From: Clostridiales bacterium | GTDB lineage: Bacteria; Bacillota; Clostridia; Christensenellales; Aristaeellaceae | Direction of reading: 5' to 3' | Assembly: GCA_012512355.1 (NCBI GenBank) | Contig: JAAZEI010000190.1 | Location: 1 to 15,322 of the forward strand | Length of the DNA stretch: 15,322 bases | In this document: piece by piece, positions 1-8,106 of the stretch | Position numbering within the stretch: the first letter of the stretch is position 1 | How the letters are laid out: every line of letters begins with the position of its first letter | Program-made: the position numbers and the translations under genes | The notes under the pieces: model-generated | The model's input: only the letters and a program-made list of their open reading frames with translations | Told to the model about the DNA's origin: nothing | Database searches by the model: none

Positions 1-785
1 ACAACCATCACCAGATATTCGATTGATTTATTGAAACCAAAGGTTTTTGCTGTCAGCATGCCAATTTGGTGGGCATACAAACCACCCGCGATGCCCGCAA
101 AAAAAGCGGCCAACGTGAAAGCAAAGAGTTTATAATAAGTAGTGTTGATGCCCGTTGCTTCCGCAGCTACTTCATTTTCTCTTATCGAAATGATTGCTCT
201 GCCATGTCTTGAACGGCCTAGTGTGTAGATGCTGGTTATAATAACAACCATAATCCAAAATACGATTGAAAACTGAATAGTGTTTGAAATAGCAGGATTA
301 CTTGAAAACGCACGTGACATGCGTGTAATGCGCGATAAACCGCCTGCACCTCCGGTGAAGCTTAAATTTTCAATAACAACTCTGATAATTTCCCCAAAGC
401 CAAGGGTTATGATGGCTAAATAATCGCCTTTCAAACGAAGGGCTGGCATCCCTATTAGCAAGCCAAACAATGCGGCCATCAGGCCGCCTGCAACAAGTCC
501 GATCGGTAAGGCAATTCCAAAGCTGACCTCGCTCATAGCTTTTGTTATCAGTGCTGCTGTATACGCGCCTATTGACATAAAACCGGCATGTCCCAGTGCC
601 AATTGACCTAAGATGCCTGTTGTTAAGTTGAGGCTGACTGCCATCATAACAGCAATACCAATTGTGATGATGATACCTGAAATATAGTTGTTAATAGCTC
701 CTGTGGATATTAGCAAGGAAAGAATAATAAATATTAGTACAATCGCAAATATATTAAGGGTATAACTTTTTGATTTTCTGTTCAT
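1..785 (-). CDS. livM: Branched-chain amino acid ABC transporter permease LivM (3' end outside window)
   Basis: The minus-strand frame opens with ATG at 785 (MNRKSKSYTLNIF...) and stays open for 261 codons to the window edge, so the C-terminus is missing. It is a hydrophobic multi-spanning protein. The stretches SLNLTTGILGQLALGHAGF and ALRLKGDYLAIITLGFGEI are typical of LivM, one of the two membrane subunits of high-affinity Leu/Ile/Val (HAAT-family) importers, and EAAA-like coupling-loop residues follow (ENEVAAEATGI). An AAGGTG ribosome binding site lies about 11 nt upstream. The gene begins 7 bp after the livH stop, so the two are co-transcribed, and the ATPase genes livG/livF would be expected just beyond the left edge. 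Identity as LivM rather than a urea or other HAAT permease rests on family resemblance and on the neighbouring LivJ-type protein; the substrate is not proven. Confidence 0.93.
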   Translation of the reverse strand, partial: MNRKSKSYTLNIFAIVLIFIILSLLISTGAINNYISGIIITIGIAVMMAVSLNLTTGILGQLALGHAGFMSIGAYTAALITKAMSEVSFGIALPIGLVAGGLMAALFGLLIGMPALRLKGDYLAIITLGFGEIIRVVIENLSFTGGAGGLSRITRMSRAFSSNPAISNTIQFSIVFWIMVVIITSIYTLGRSRHGRAIISIRENEVAAEATGINTTYYKLFAFTLAAFFAGIAGGLYAHQIGMLTAKTFGFNKSIEYLVMV

Positions 786-792
786 AATATGA

Positions 793-1671
793 CTACACCT
801 TCTCTCTTGTTCCGCGGCCAAGCAAACCCGAAGGTTTGAACAGCAAAACAATGATTAGGATTCCGTAGACCACAGCATCGCTCAGTCGAGAAGAGATATA
901 CGCCTTGGTAAGACTTTCTGCTATGCCCATGATGAGACCGCCCAGCATGGCTCCGGGAATGATACCAATTCCACCAAGCACTGCAGCTATAAATGCCTTT
1001 AATCCGGGTAATGCTCCCAAGGTAGGGGACACACTGGAGTAGGCCAAGCCATACAGCAGTGAACCAATGCCCGCCAATGCACAACCTATTGCAAAAGTAA
1101 AAGTGATGGTATTATTAACATTTATGCCCATTAATTGTGCGGCATTGTAATCTTCGGATACAGCCCGCATGGCTTTGCCGGAACGGGACTTAGCGATGAA
1201 AGTTTGGAGTAAGACCATCAAGGCCGCTGACACGATGATCGTCAGGATGGTGGATGCACTTACCTGTAAAGGACCAATCGATAATGGCCGCATATTGAGT
1301 GCTATAGGGAAAGGTTTGGGTGTTGGAGAAAAAACAAGCAATGCCAAGTTTTGCAGCAGCATGCTGACGCCAATCGCGGTAATCAGCGATGATATGCGTG
1401 GGGAAGAACGCAGAGGTTTATAAGCGACCCTTTCAATGAATACCCCAAACAGAACGCACACTAAAATAACCAACAAAACGACCAAAGCTATAGGCAGTTT
1501 CAGCATGGTTACAAGGACTACAGCGGTATAGGCGCCTATCATTAAAATATCACCGTGCGCGAAATTGATTAAGCGCACGATGCCATAAACCATTGTATAT
1601 CCAAGGGCTATAAGCGCATATATGCTTCCGACATGCAGCCCATTGATTAACTGATTGAGAAATAATACCAC
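793..1671 (-). CDS. livH: Branched-chain amino acid ABC transporter permease LivH
   Basis: This is a 292-residue integral membrane protein, the usual LivH length. The N-terminal signature ALGYTMVYGIVRLINFAHGD (about residues 22-41) is diagnostic of LivH-type HAAT permeases. Several hydrophobic segments follow, and the conserved GLKAFIAAVLGGIG stretch lies near residues 223-236. It forms the membrane channel together with LivM. The start is GTG at 1671, because no ATG lies upstream in frame and a GGAGGG ribosome binding site sits about 11 nt before it. It lies between livJ (upstream, 82 bp away, with a strong hairpin in the gap) and livM (7 bp downstream). The stop is TAG. A urea-type substrate is possible for this family but is not indicated here. 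Confidence 0.95.
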   Translation of the reverse strand: MVLFLNQLINGLHVGSIYALIALGYTMVYGIVRLINFAHGDILMIGAYTAVVLVTMLKLPIALVVLLVILVCVLFGVFIERVAYKPLRSSPRISSLITAIGVSMLLQNLALLVFSPTPKPFPIALNMRPLSIGPLQVSASTILTIIVSAALMVLLQTFIAKSRSGKAMRAVSEDYNAAQLMGINVNNTITFTFAIGCALAGIGSLLYGLAYSSVSPTLGALPGLKAFIAAVLGGIGIIPGAMLGGLIMGIAESLTKAYISSRLSDAVVYGILIIVLLFKPSGLLGRGTREKV

Positions 1672-1709
1672 TTAGTGAACGTCCCTCCAATCTTACGGAT
1701 AAAAGAGAG

Positions 1710-1731
1710 GGGGGAGGAATTCTCCTCCCCC
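1710..1731 (-). terminator. GC-rich hairpin between livJ and livH (attenuator or mRNA-processing hairpin)
   Basis: A perfect 9-bp stem (GGGGGAGGA / TCCTCCCCC) encloses a 4-nt loop. On the minus strand it is followed by TCTCTTTT, a poor U-tract. It sits just after the livJ stop and before livH. In such operons an intercistronic hairpin often keeps the binding protein at a higher level than the permeases, by partial termination or by protecting the upstream mRNA. Its C-rich 3' arm could also pair with the livH ribosome binding site (GGAGGG, 1683-1688). Function is inferred. Confidence 0.6.
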
Positions 1732-1753
1732 GCAGAATCTAAGAAACTGTCAG

Positions 1754-2887
1754 TCAGGGGTTTTGCAGTTTAACAAAAATCTTATTGCCCTCTGCATCAA
1801 AGCTCATAATGAATGCGCTTTTGATAGGATCATTGTGGTCATCAAAAGTAATTTTTCCACTGACGCCTTCAACATCCGTTGCCTTGATGGCAGCTACAAC
1901 ATCATCATATTGCAAGGAACCTTGTTTCATGGCATTAGTAAGAACCAAAGCAGCATCATAGCCGGTCGCAGAAAAGGATACACTTGGTTCTTCATTATAT
2001 TCAGCTTTAAAAGCTTCAACAAATCCTTTTACAAGCGGGCTGTCAGACTGAGTGGAGAAGTGATCGGAATAGGTCATGTTTGTCAGCAATGCTTTGTTTG
2101 GGATCGAGTCAACAATATCGGAGATGCCATCAGCACCAAGAAAACGTACATCCAGTCCGATGTCGTTGGCCTGAGTCAGAATCAAGGCCGCAGGTGCACC
2201 GTAGTAGGGTAAAAATATGGCTTCGGGATTAGCATTTTTGACATTTGTAAGCTGTGTTTTGAAATCAACATCTTCATAAGCTGCTGACTCGACGGCTACA
2301 ACATCCAGCCCCAGCACATCACATTCTGCCAAAAAGGCTTCGTAAAGTCCTTTTGAATATTCATTGCCGTTGTCATACAAAACAGCAACTTTGCTCAGGC
2401 CTTCATCCTTGGCATAGCGGGCCATCTGAACAGCTTGAAAAGGATCAAGGAAGCAGGTACGGAATACATTGGCACGATCAGTCGTCACTTCATAAGCAGT
2501 TGCGGAGGGTGTAATAAGCGGGATATTGATGTCGGCAGCATATTCAGCAACCGCTTTGGTGACGCCGGTGAGAACCGGGCCCAAAATAGCAACCACCCCA
2601 TCATTATCAACAAGTTTGTTAAAGGCTAAAACGCCGTCATTTGCTTCAGCTCGGCTGTCTTCCCATAAGACTTCAACTTTTTTTCCATTGATACCGCCAT
2701 TGGCATTGAGTTCTTTCACATAAAGGTTAACACCTTTTTGAACAGCAAGGCCATATACAGCATAAGGGCCTGATAGGACGCCAATGCCACCTATTTTGAT
2801 TGTATCTTCTGCCATAACGGCTGGAGTAATCGCGCTAATGCCCAATAGTAAAACTAGTAACAGAGAGAACCAAGTGCGCTTTTTCAT
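1754..2887 (-). CDS. livJ: Branched-chain amino acid ABC transporter substrate-binding protein (LivJ/LivK type)
   Basis: This is a 377-residue extracytoplasmic solute-binding protein of the Peripla_BP_6 family. Residues 1-26 form a signal peptide: MKKR, a leucine-rich core, then a signal peptidase I type AVMA site before EDTIKIG. The mature start IKIGGIGVLSGPYAVYG and ELNANGGINGKKVEVLWEDS are typical of Leu/Ile/Val-binding proteins, and the length matches the family. It captures the amino acid and delivers it to LivH/LivM. There is no lipobox cysteine, although monoderm Firmicutes usually anchor such proteins as lipoproteins. Translation starts at ATG 2887 with a strong GGAGGAAG ribosome binding site 7-8 nt upstream. 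It is the first gene of the operon, with its promoter at 2936-2964. Ligand preference within the family cannot be read from the sequence. Confidence 0.93.
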   Translation of the reverse strand: MKKRTWFSLLLVLLLGISAITPAVMAEDTIKIGGIGVLSGPYAVYGLAVQKGVNLYVKELNANGGINGKKVEVLWEDSRAEANDGVLAFNKLVDNDGVVAILGPVLTGVTKAVAEYAADINIPLITPSATAYEVTTDRANVFRTCFLDPFQAVQMARYAKDEGLSKVAVLYDNGNEYSKGLYEAFLAECDVLGLDVVAVESAAYEDVDFKTQLTNVKNANPEAIFLPYYGAPAALILTQANDIGLDVRFLGADGISDIVDSIPNKALLTNMTYSDHFSTQSDSPLVKGFVEAFKAEYNEEPSVSFSATGYDAALVLTNAMKQGSLQYDDVVAAIKATDVEGVSGKITFDDHNDPIKSAFIMSFDAEGNKIFVKLQNP

Positions 2888-2935
2888 GACATCTTCCTCC
2901 TTCTATTCCACGGATCATGCTCGCGGTTAAATTGT

Positions 2936-2964
2936 ATAATACATAAAACAGAATGATTATTCAA
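2936..2964 (-). promoter_or_regulatory. Sigma-A type promoter of the liv operon
   Basis: On the minus strand a -35 TTGAAT (2964-2959) is separated by 17 bp from a -10 TATTAT (2941-2936). This would start transcription near 2929, about 40 nt upstream of the livJ ATG and its GGAGG site. No operator or riboswitch was recognised in the short leader. Confidence 0.7.
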
Positions 2965-3031
2965 TAGTGAAATTGTTCATCCTTTGTATTGCAATATCCT
3001 TCTAAACTTTTCCTGTATAAAATGTCCTTAC

Positions 3032-3061
3032 TTGACAGATTTATATGCATCATGGTAAAGT
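3032..3061 (+). promoter_or_regulatory. Promoter of the pseudouridine synthase gene
   Basis: A consensus -35 TTGACA (3032-3037) is followed after 18 bp by TAAAGT (3056-3061), which has the extended -10 dinucleotide TG at 3053-3054. The predicted transcription start is near 3068. This argues against the most upstream in-frame starts of the following gene, which would lie before or at the transcript start. Confidence 0.55.
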
Positions 3062-3102
3062 TTTTCATGATTTATTGGATTGTCGAAAGAGACGGTGACA
3101 TT

Positions 3103-3942
3103 GTGAATTTATTTGAAATTGTAGCACAACAATCTGATCAGGGGAAAAAAGTATCAGCCATACTAAGGGGTCAGAACCCCTTAGCCCCTTCCTGGGTTTT
3201 ACAAAAAGCTTTGAAGAATAAAGATGTTAAGATAAACGGCGTGAAGGTGTCAAAAGACGAAAAAGTTCAAGCAGGAGACCATATTCGCTGGTATAGTTTA
3301 TGGAAAGAACCTGATTTTCCAGTGATATTTGAAGATGAGAACATCCTCATCATCAACAAACCTTCGGGTATCAGCAGTGACCAGCAATCTGATGGCGCGA
3401 TGAGCATAGAATCCTGGGCATTGTCACAGGAAGCGTATATCGTACATAGGTTGGACCAGCAAACTTCTGGTTTATTAGTACTGGCAAAAAACGATGTCAT
3501 AAAACTTGCCATTGAAGAAGCGATGGCGAACAGAACCATCATTACTTCCTATCAATGTTTGGTGTATGGTGTTCCTTTGTCTAAACATGCCATTCTGCAA
3601 GCTTATCTGATAAAAGATGCAAAACGCAATGAGGTAAGGGTTACAAAAAGCAATAGCGAGTTTGCCAAACAGATTATCACCGAGTATGATATCTTGGAGG
3701 CAAAAGGGGATAGTTCAAGATTGCTGATTACTTTGCACACAGGACGCACACATCAGATTCGAGCTCATCTGGCTTTCAGTGGTTATCCGATTTTGGGTGA
3801 TGACAAGTATGGTTCGCGAGATGCCAATCGACTGTTTAAATGCAAACGTTTAATGCTGGCAGCGACAATTATGAACTTTCAGACTGAAGGGAAATTATCC
3901 TATCTTAAAGGAAGATGTTTTGAGGTTGACGCCCCCTTTTAG
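3103..3942 (+). CDS. RluA-family 23S rRNA/tRNA pseudouridine synthase
   Basis: The product isomerises uridine to pseudouridine in structured RNA. After an S4-like RNA-binding region (about residues 10-65, including KALKNKDVKINGVKV), the catalytic domain carries the family signature HRLDQQTSGLLVLAKN, with the catalytic Asp at about residue 118. The C-terminal motif is TGRTHQIRAHLAFSGYPILGDDKYG. Taking GTG at 3103 gives 279 residues and an N-terminus (MNLFEIVAQQSDQGKKV) that fits the family. The frame is open back to ATG 2989 and ATG 3067, but those would add a non-homologous stretch, have no good ribosome binding site, and lie upstream of or at the predicted transcription start. The ribosome binding site for GTG is itself weak. 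The exact target (RluC-, RluD- or RluB-like role) is not determinable, so no symbol is given. A HAD phosphatase gene follows after 20 bp. Confidence 0.9.
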   Translation: MNLFEIVAQQSDQGKKVSAILRGQNPLAPSWVLQKALKNKDVKINGVKVSKDEKVQAGDHIRWYSLWKEPDFPVIFEDENILIINKPSGISSDQQSDGAMSIESWALSQEAYIVHRLDQQTSGLLVLAKNDVIKLAIEEAMANRTIITSYQCLVYGVPLSKHAILQAYLIKDAKRNEVRVTKSNSEFAKQIITEYDILEAKGDSSRLLITLHTGRTHQIRAHLAFSGYPILGDDKYGSRDANRLFKCKRLMLAATIMNFQTEGKLSYLKGRCFEVDAPF

Positions 3943-3962
3943 CTTTATAGAGAGGAATCAAC

Positions 3963-4802
3963 ATGCAACAGGATATACGCTTGATCAGCGTAGATATGGA
4001 TGGTACTTTTTTAAACCCAAAGGGTAAAGTTTCACTTAGAAATCTAGAAGCCGCGAAAAAAGCGCAGGAAGCAGGAATTGTTTTTTCTATAGCAACCGGG
4101 CGTTTTTATGAGAACGCTGCCATTGGAGCGTTGGATATGGGCTTGAATTGTCCGATTATTTCTTTAAATGGCGCTAAAATTTCTGCAGCTCCTTTGGGTC
4201 GAGTTATTGCTTCTCATTACATGAGCATAGAAAGTGCTATGCAGGCATATCATGTGCTAGAAGAGCTTGGCGCACCTTATTATGTTTTTGCAGATCGATT
4301 TGTTGGCATCAGGTCCAATAAGGATAAACATCATTCACAACTTGAGTATGGTGACGAACGTATGCGCAAGGAAACCGACACCCGTTTTATATACGGAAGA
4401 GAGGCTTGTCTTGAGTTGATTCAAAAGGGTATTTATAAATTTTATGTCCATGCCTATGATGATTTAGCACAGCTCTCTCATATCAGAACCACACTGCAAA
4501 GCGAGGCTAAACTATCCGTGTTAACTCAGTCAAGTATCAGCAACATAGAAATTATGCCTCCTGCTATTGACAAGGGATCCGGCATCATGGAACTGGCCAA
4601 ATTCTTGAACATTCCTTTGAGCCAGGTTATGGCCATAGGAGATCAGGAAAATGATCTGCCAATGCTTATAAAGGCTGGTCTTGGCGTTGCTATGGATAAC
4701 GCGTCGCAACTTGTTAAAGACAATTCCGATGTTATAACCCTCAGCAATGCGAATGATGGCGTGGCGCATGCTATTTACACTTATGCGCTGGGCCAGGCAT
4801 AA
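3963..4802 (+). CDS. Cof-type HAD-IIB family hydrolase (sugar/nucleotide phosphatase)
   Basis: This is a 279-residue haloacid dehalogenase superfamily phosphatase of the Cof/YidA group. Motif I is DMDGT, with nucleophile Asp11 and acid/base Asp13. Motif II is IATGR (Thr45), the motif III lysine lies in AIDKGSG (Lys204), and motif IV is GDQENDLPML (Asp227, Asp231). The cap domain (about residues 85-190) is of the C2B type. These enzymes act in the cytoplasm on small phosphorylated metabolites such as sugar phosphates, FMN or PLP; the substrate cannot be told from sequence. The start ATG has a GAGAGGAA ribosome binding site and lies 20 bp after the pseudouridine synthase, so the pair is probably one transcript. 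Its last 22 bp overlap the 3' end of the convergent yigZ gene, with no terminator visible between them. Confidence 0.93.
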   Translation: MQQDIRLISVDMDGTFLNPKGKVSLRNLEAAKKAQEAGIVFSIATGRFYENAAIGALDMGLNCPIISLNGAKISAAPLGRVIASHYMSIESAMQAYHVLEELGAPYYVFADRFVGIRSNKDKHHSQLEYGDERMRKETDTRFIYGREACLELIQKGIYKFYVHAYDDLAQLSHIRTTLQSEAKLSVLTQSSISNIEIMPPAIDKGSGIMELAKFLNIPLSQVMAIGDQENDLPMLIKAGLGVAMDNASQLVKDNSDVITLSNANDGVAHAIYTYALGQA

Positions 4803-5419
4803 TATAATCTTTCTAATTCTGCACTTTGTACCCGGCCATCGCTGAGATCTGCGATGGATTTTTCAATATCCGTCTGTTCTTGCGCTCGCAGCACAAGAGG
4901 CAATCGAACTTGATGGGTGTATTGTGCCTGCCCCATTTGAACAGGTAAGTTCAATAGCTGATGTTGAAGCTTATCCCAGATTGTGTATGGGATGGTCAAG
5001 GATAGTCGTACACTTGGTTCCATCGTAACCTCTTTGGCTGAATCAACAGCCAGAGCAGCCGCATGACTATAAGATCTGGCCAGCCCTCCTGTCCCTAATA
5101 GAGTTCCGCCAAAATAACGGACGACGACCACACAAGTATTCACAAGGCTTTTTGTTTTGATGACCTCCATGATGGGTTGCCCTGCTGTGCCTGTTGGTTC
5201 ACCATCATCCTGATAGCGCATAATCCCGGCGTTGGAACCGATAACATAAGCATAACAATGATGGCTTGCATCCCTATGTTTCTCTTTGATGATTCGAATA
5301 TATTCCAGTGCATCTTCCTGAGTTTGCATTGGCGAGGCATAGCCTATGAAGCGACTTTTTTGTATTACAAATTCACCATAACCTTCCTCGCGAAGTGTTT
5401 TATACGCTATTTCACTCAT
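4781..5419 (-). CDS. yigZ: YigZ/IMPACT family protein
   Basis: This is a 212-residue protein of the UPF0029/IMPACT family. Signature motifs are [12 protein letters not shown] (about residues 47-58), [15 protein letters not shown] (69-83) and [21 protein letters not shown] (97-117), followed by the C-terminal DUF1949-type domain with a ferredoxin-like fold. The biochemical role of bacterial YigZ is unsettled; eukaryotic IMPACT modulates Gcn2 and translation, so a link to translation or RNA binding is often suspected. Here the gene is translationally coupled to tyrS: its ATG overlaps the tyrS stop in an ATGA, and both lie under the tyrosine T-box. That is mild contextual support for a translation-related role. 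The 3' end overlaps the convergent HAD gene by 22 bp. Confidence 0.93.
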   Translation of the reverse strand: MSEIAYKTLREEGYGEFVIQKSRFIGYASPMQTQEDALEYIRIIKEKHRDASHHCYAYVIGSNAGIMRYQDDGEPTGTAGQPIMEVIKTKSLVNTCVVVVRYFGGTLLGTGGLARSYSHAAALAVDSAKEVTMEPSVRLSLTIPYTIWDKLQHQLLNLPVQMGQAQYTHQVRLPLVLRAQEQTDIEKSIADLSDGRVQSAELERLYYAWPSA

Positions 5420-6642
5420 TGCCTGATGATAAGGCGCACATAATTTTTCTTACCTCTGCGCAGCAAAAGGCCATCTGTTCCTATTAGGTCATAAGTTATA
5501 AGACTGTCAATATCTGTTATTCTTTCATCATCTACATAAACTGCACCTTGAGAGATCATCTTTCGAGCATCGGTTTTGCTTGTGCACAAGCCGCTGTCAT
5601 GGAGCAATGTGGTTAGCCTGCCATCATGTTCTAATTCTTGCCTTGTGACAGCATAACTTGGGACTTCCCCTATAGAGTCGCCGCCACTGAATAATGCGGC
5701 CGAAGCCTGCTGCGCTTTTTGAGCTTCGTCTTCACCATGAACTATTTTAGTGCATTCATAGGCTAAAACTTTCTTTGCTTCATTTATGTCGCTTCCCTCT
5801 AATTTGCTCAAACTGCGTACTTCATCCATGGGGAGAAATGTTAAAGTAGATAAAGATTTTGCAACATCCTGATCATTAACATTGCGCCAATATTGATAAA
5901 ACTCGTAGGGTGTACAGAGGTCTGCATCAAGCCAAAGCGCGCCTTTTTCTGTTTTTCCCATTTTTTTCCCTTCATGGGTCATTAACAATTTAAAGGTGCA
6001 GGCATATGCTGCCTCTCGCTCTTTGCGTCTGATGAGATCAGCGCCAGCGAGCATATTGCTCCATTGATCATCCCCACCCATTTGCAGTTTACAGTCATGT
6101 CGATTGTAAAGCTCCAAAAAATCATAGGCTTGCATCAGCATGTAGTTAAACTCAAGAAAAGTAAGACCTTTTTCCAAACGTTGTTTATAACATTCAGCTG
6201 TCAGCATCCGATTGACAGAAAAATGAACACCGATATCTCTGATAAACTCCATGTAATTGAGATTTAGAAGCCAGTCAGCATTGTTTGCCATCAAAGCTTT
6301 CCCGTTGTCAAAGTTTAGAAAATGCGAGAGCTGCTTGTGAATGTTCGAGGCATTTTCAAGGATGTGCTCATTGGACATCATTTTTCTCATATCCGTCTTT
6401 CCGCTCGGGTCACCTATCATAACGGTGCCGCCTCCAACCAAAGCAATGGGAATATGCCCTGCCTTCTGCATATGTACCATGGCTAAAATTGGTATAAAGT
6501 GACCAAAATGCAAGCTGGAAGCGGTGGGATCAAACCCGACGTAGAATTTTGTAGGCTCTCTTTCCAGCTGTTTATAAAGCTCTTCCTCATAGGTAACTTG
6601 AGCAATAAAACCACGTTCTTTTAATAAATCCAAAATATGCAT
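5416..6642 (-). CDS. tyrS: Tyrosyl-tRNA synthetase
   Basis: This is a 408-residue class I aminoacyl-tRNA synthetase that charges tRNA(Tyr). Tyrosine-pocket residues are in [15 protein letters not shown]; the HIGH-like motif HFGH is at 45-48. The motif [22 protein letters not shown] (173-194) is characteristic of TyrRS and not TrpRS. The KMSKS-like motif is KMGKT (227-231). A C-terminal S4 RNA-binding domain (about 345-408, [18 protein letters not shown]) recognises the tRNA. ATG at 6642 has an AAGGAG ribosome binding site with good spacing, and the gene starts 11 bp after the aminotransferase reading frame. It is controlled by the upstream T-box, whose specifier codon is UAC (Tyr), which independently confirms the assignment. 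The stop overlaps the yigZ start. Confidence 0.98.
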   Translation of the reverse strand: MHILDLLKERGFIAQVTYEEELYKQLEREPTKFYVGFDPTASSLHFGHFIPILAMVHMQKAGHIPIALVGGGTVMIGDPSGKTDMRKMMSNEHILENASNIHKQLSHFLNFDNGKALMANNADWLLNLNYMEFIRDIGVHFSVNRMLTAECYKQRLEKGLTFLEFNYMLMQAYDFLELYNRHDCKLQMGGDDQWSNMLAGADLIRRKEREAAYACTFKLLMTHEGKKMGKTEKGALWLDADLCTPYEFYQYWRNVNDQDVAKSLSTLTFLPMDEVRSLSKLEGSDINEAKKVLAYECTKIVHGEDEAQKAQQASAALFSGGDSIGEVPSYAVTRQELEHDGRLTTLLHDSGLCTSKTDARKMISQGAVYVDDERITDIDSLITYDLIGTDGLLLRRGKKNYVRLIIRQ

Positions 6643-6653
6643 AAACTTTCTCC

Positions 6654-7841
6654 TTATTGCATCTGTTTGATGCTATTTTTTAATAAATCCATTCCATGCA
6701 TGATATCTGCTTTGTCTGCACTTGAAAAATTAAGACGAAGGGTATTTTTATGTCCGCTCTGAACATAAAAATATTCTCCGGGTACAAATGATAAACCCTT
6801 TTCAATCGTTATTTTGAATAGGGGAACAGCTTCCAGTTCTTCAGCAAGAGTAGCGAAGATAAATAGTCCGCCTTCAGGCTTAGTGTAATTTAAGATTCCT
6901 GGCATATTCACAATTTTATTCAGCATGGTTTCCATCAGCTCAGAATAAAGCGGAGTAATTTTTGCAATATGATTATCCAGCAGATTCTCACGCAGAAAAA
7001 CATCCACAATGGCTTGATTAAGATTGGGTGTATGAACATCCGTTGACTGCTTACATACGGCGCACTGTTGAAGCAAATGTGCATCACCTGCCATGAATCC
7101 TATTCGAAGTCCGGGTGAAATGACCTTGGAAAAACTGCCCAGCAAAACAACCCAGCCTTCATTATCAAATGATTTGATCGAAGGGAGACTCTTGCCCTTA
7201 TATCTAAGCTCATGATAGGGGTCATCCTCTGCTATCACGACATGATATTTCGCTGCAAGCCGGGCAACTTCTTATCTTCTTTCAAGTGATAGGCTGATAC
7301 CTGTTGGGTTTTGAAAAGTAGGAATAATATATAACAATTTAGGATGATGGCGTTTCATCATTTCCTGGAGATGATCAATATCTATACCTTGGCTATCGCT
7401 TTTTACGGATATGATATTTGCCTCATAGGCATTCATTGCCTGCAAGGCACCCAGAAAAGCCGGACTCTCTGTCAATACAGCATCTCCTGGATTAATCAGA
7501 GATTTAAGCATGAGATCAAACCCTTGCATAGAACCGGTCGTGATCAGTACTTCACTTAATTTAGCGTTTACACCAAAAGTTTTTGTAAGATAAGGAATCA
7601 GAGACTCTCTCAAGGGCAGGTAGCCCTCAGTTTGGCCATATTGAAGCAACTCATTTCCTTTTTTAAGCATTAGATCATGACTGATTTGCGCAACAAGCTC
7701 AACTGGAAGTGCGAATTTTCCGGGATTACCTCCTGCAAATGAAATTAGACCGGGTACATTTGCATACTTAAATATCTCTCTGATTGCGCTGCCAGTGAGT
7801 TTATCTATCCGTTTTGCATATTTTATAGTTTCTTGATTCAA
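6654..7841 (-). pseudogene. PLP-dependent class I aminotransferase (ARO8/LysN-like), interrupted by an in-frame TAA
   Basis: Two adjacent open frames (7841-7272, 189 codons; 7271-6654) lie in the same reading frame, separated only by a TAA at 7274-7272. Read through, they give one 395-residue fold-type I aminotransferase, the normal length. The N-terminal half has FAGGNP, TTGSMQGFD and PTFQNPTGISLSLERR. After the stop come EVARLAAKY, the PLP-contacting AEDDPYHELRY, the Schiff-base motif GSFSKVISPGLRIG (Lys239) and LRLNFSS with the substrate-carboxylate Arg. One base change from AAA, CAA or GAA would create the stop. The N-terminal fragment lacks the catalytic lysine, and the other lacks much of the substrate site and has no ribosome binding site at its GTG 7238. 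The gene starts at TTG 7841 behind GGAGG. Its place between a tyrosine T-box and tyrS suggests an aromatic amino acid transaminase. A sequencing error cannot be excluded. Confidence 0.85.
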
Positions 7842-7860
7842 TATTATAAGACCTCCGGCT

Positions 7861-7905
7861 TAAAATAAAAGCCGCCTTCCCACATGTTATATGCGGGAAG
7901 GCGGC
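7861..7905 (-). terminator. Regulatory terminator of the T-box leader
   Basis: An 11-bp perfect stem (GCCGCCTTCCC / GGGAAGGCGGC, arms at 7905-7895 and 7881-7871), partly extendable inward, is followed on the minus strand by TTTTATTTTA (7870-7861). It is the off state of the T-box. The aminotransferase ribosome binding site GGAGG (7856-7852) lies just beyond it. Confidence 0.95.
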
Positions 7906-8100
7906 GTAAACCACGGTACCACTTCCATTTGATAAAAAAATATTTATCCTCAGACGCTGTAACCGGCGTACCGGCAATGGCCTACTGCAGTGTTCAGCCA
8001 TGAGCTCAGGAGGGTATTCATGTTAGCTTCACTGCCTTTTTACACCATGCAAAGGCTCTCTTTGAGTGAGACGCAAACAATACTTGACTCCATCATTGCA
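7861..8100 (-). ncRNA. Tyrosine-specific T-box riboswitch leader
   Basis: The minus-strand transcript from about 8100 has all core T-box elements. The specifier loop has the loop E pair AGUA (8084-8081) and GAA (8019-8017), directly followed by the specifier codon UAC (8016-8014), i.e. tyrosine. The apical Stem I motif AGAGAGCC...GGUG...AGUGAA is at about 8062-8030, and the Stem II/III region GCAGUAGGCCAUUGCCGG follows. The T-box sequence AAGUGGUACCGUGG (7924-7911) has a UGGU that can pair with the ACCA end of tRNA(Tyr). An antiterminator can be drawn as GGAAG-(UGGUACC bulge)-GUGG pairing with CCGCCUUCC, which is also the 5' arm of the terminator, so the two folds exclude each other. Uncharged tRNA(Tyr) should allow readthrough into the aminotransferase, tyrS and yigZ. 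Confidence 0.96.
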
Positions 8101-8106
8101 ATTAAT

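Noticed and set aside
1763-2212. 149-codon plus-strand open frame antisense to livJ
   Set aside because: The opposite strand encodes a well-conserved binding protein; no ribosome binding site or domain supports this frame.
2989-3102. N-terminal extension of the pseudouridine synthase back to ATG 2989
   Set aside because: The extension matches no family sequence, overlaps the likely promoter (3032-3061), and has no ribosome binding site. ATG 3067 falls at the predicted transcript start.
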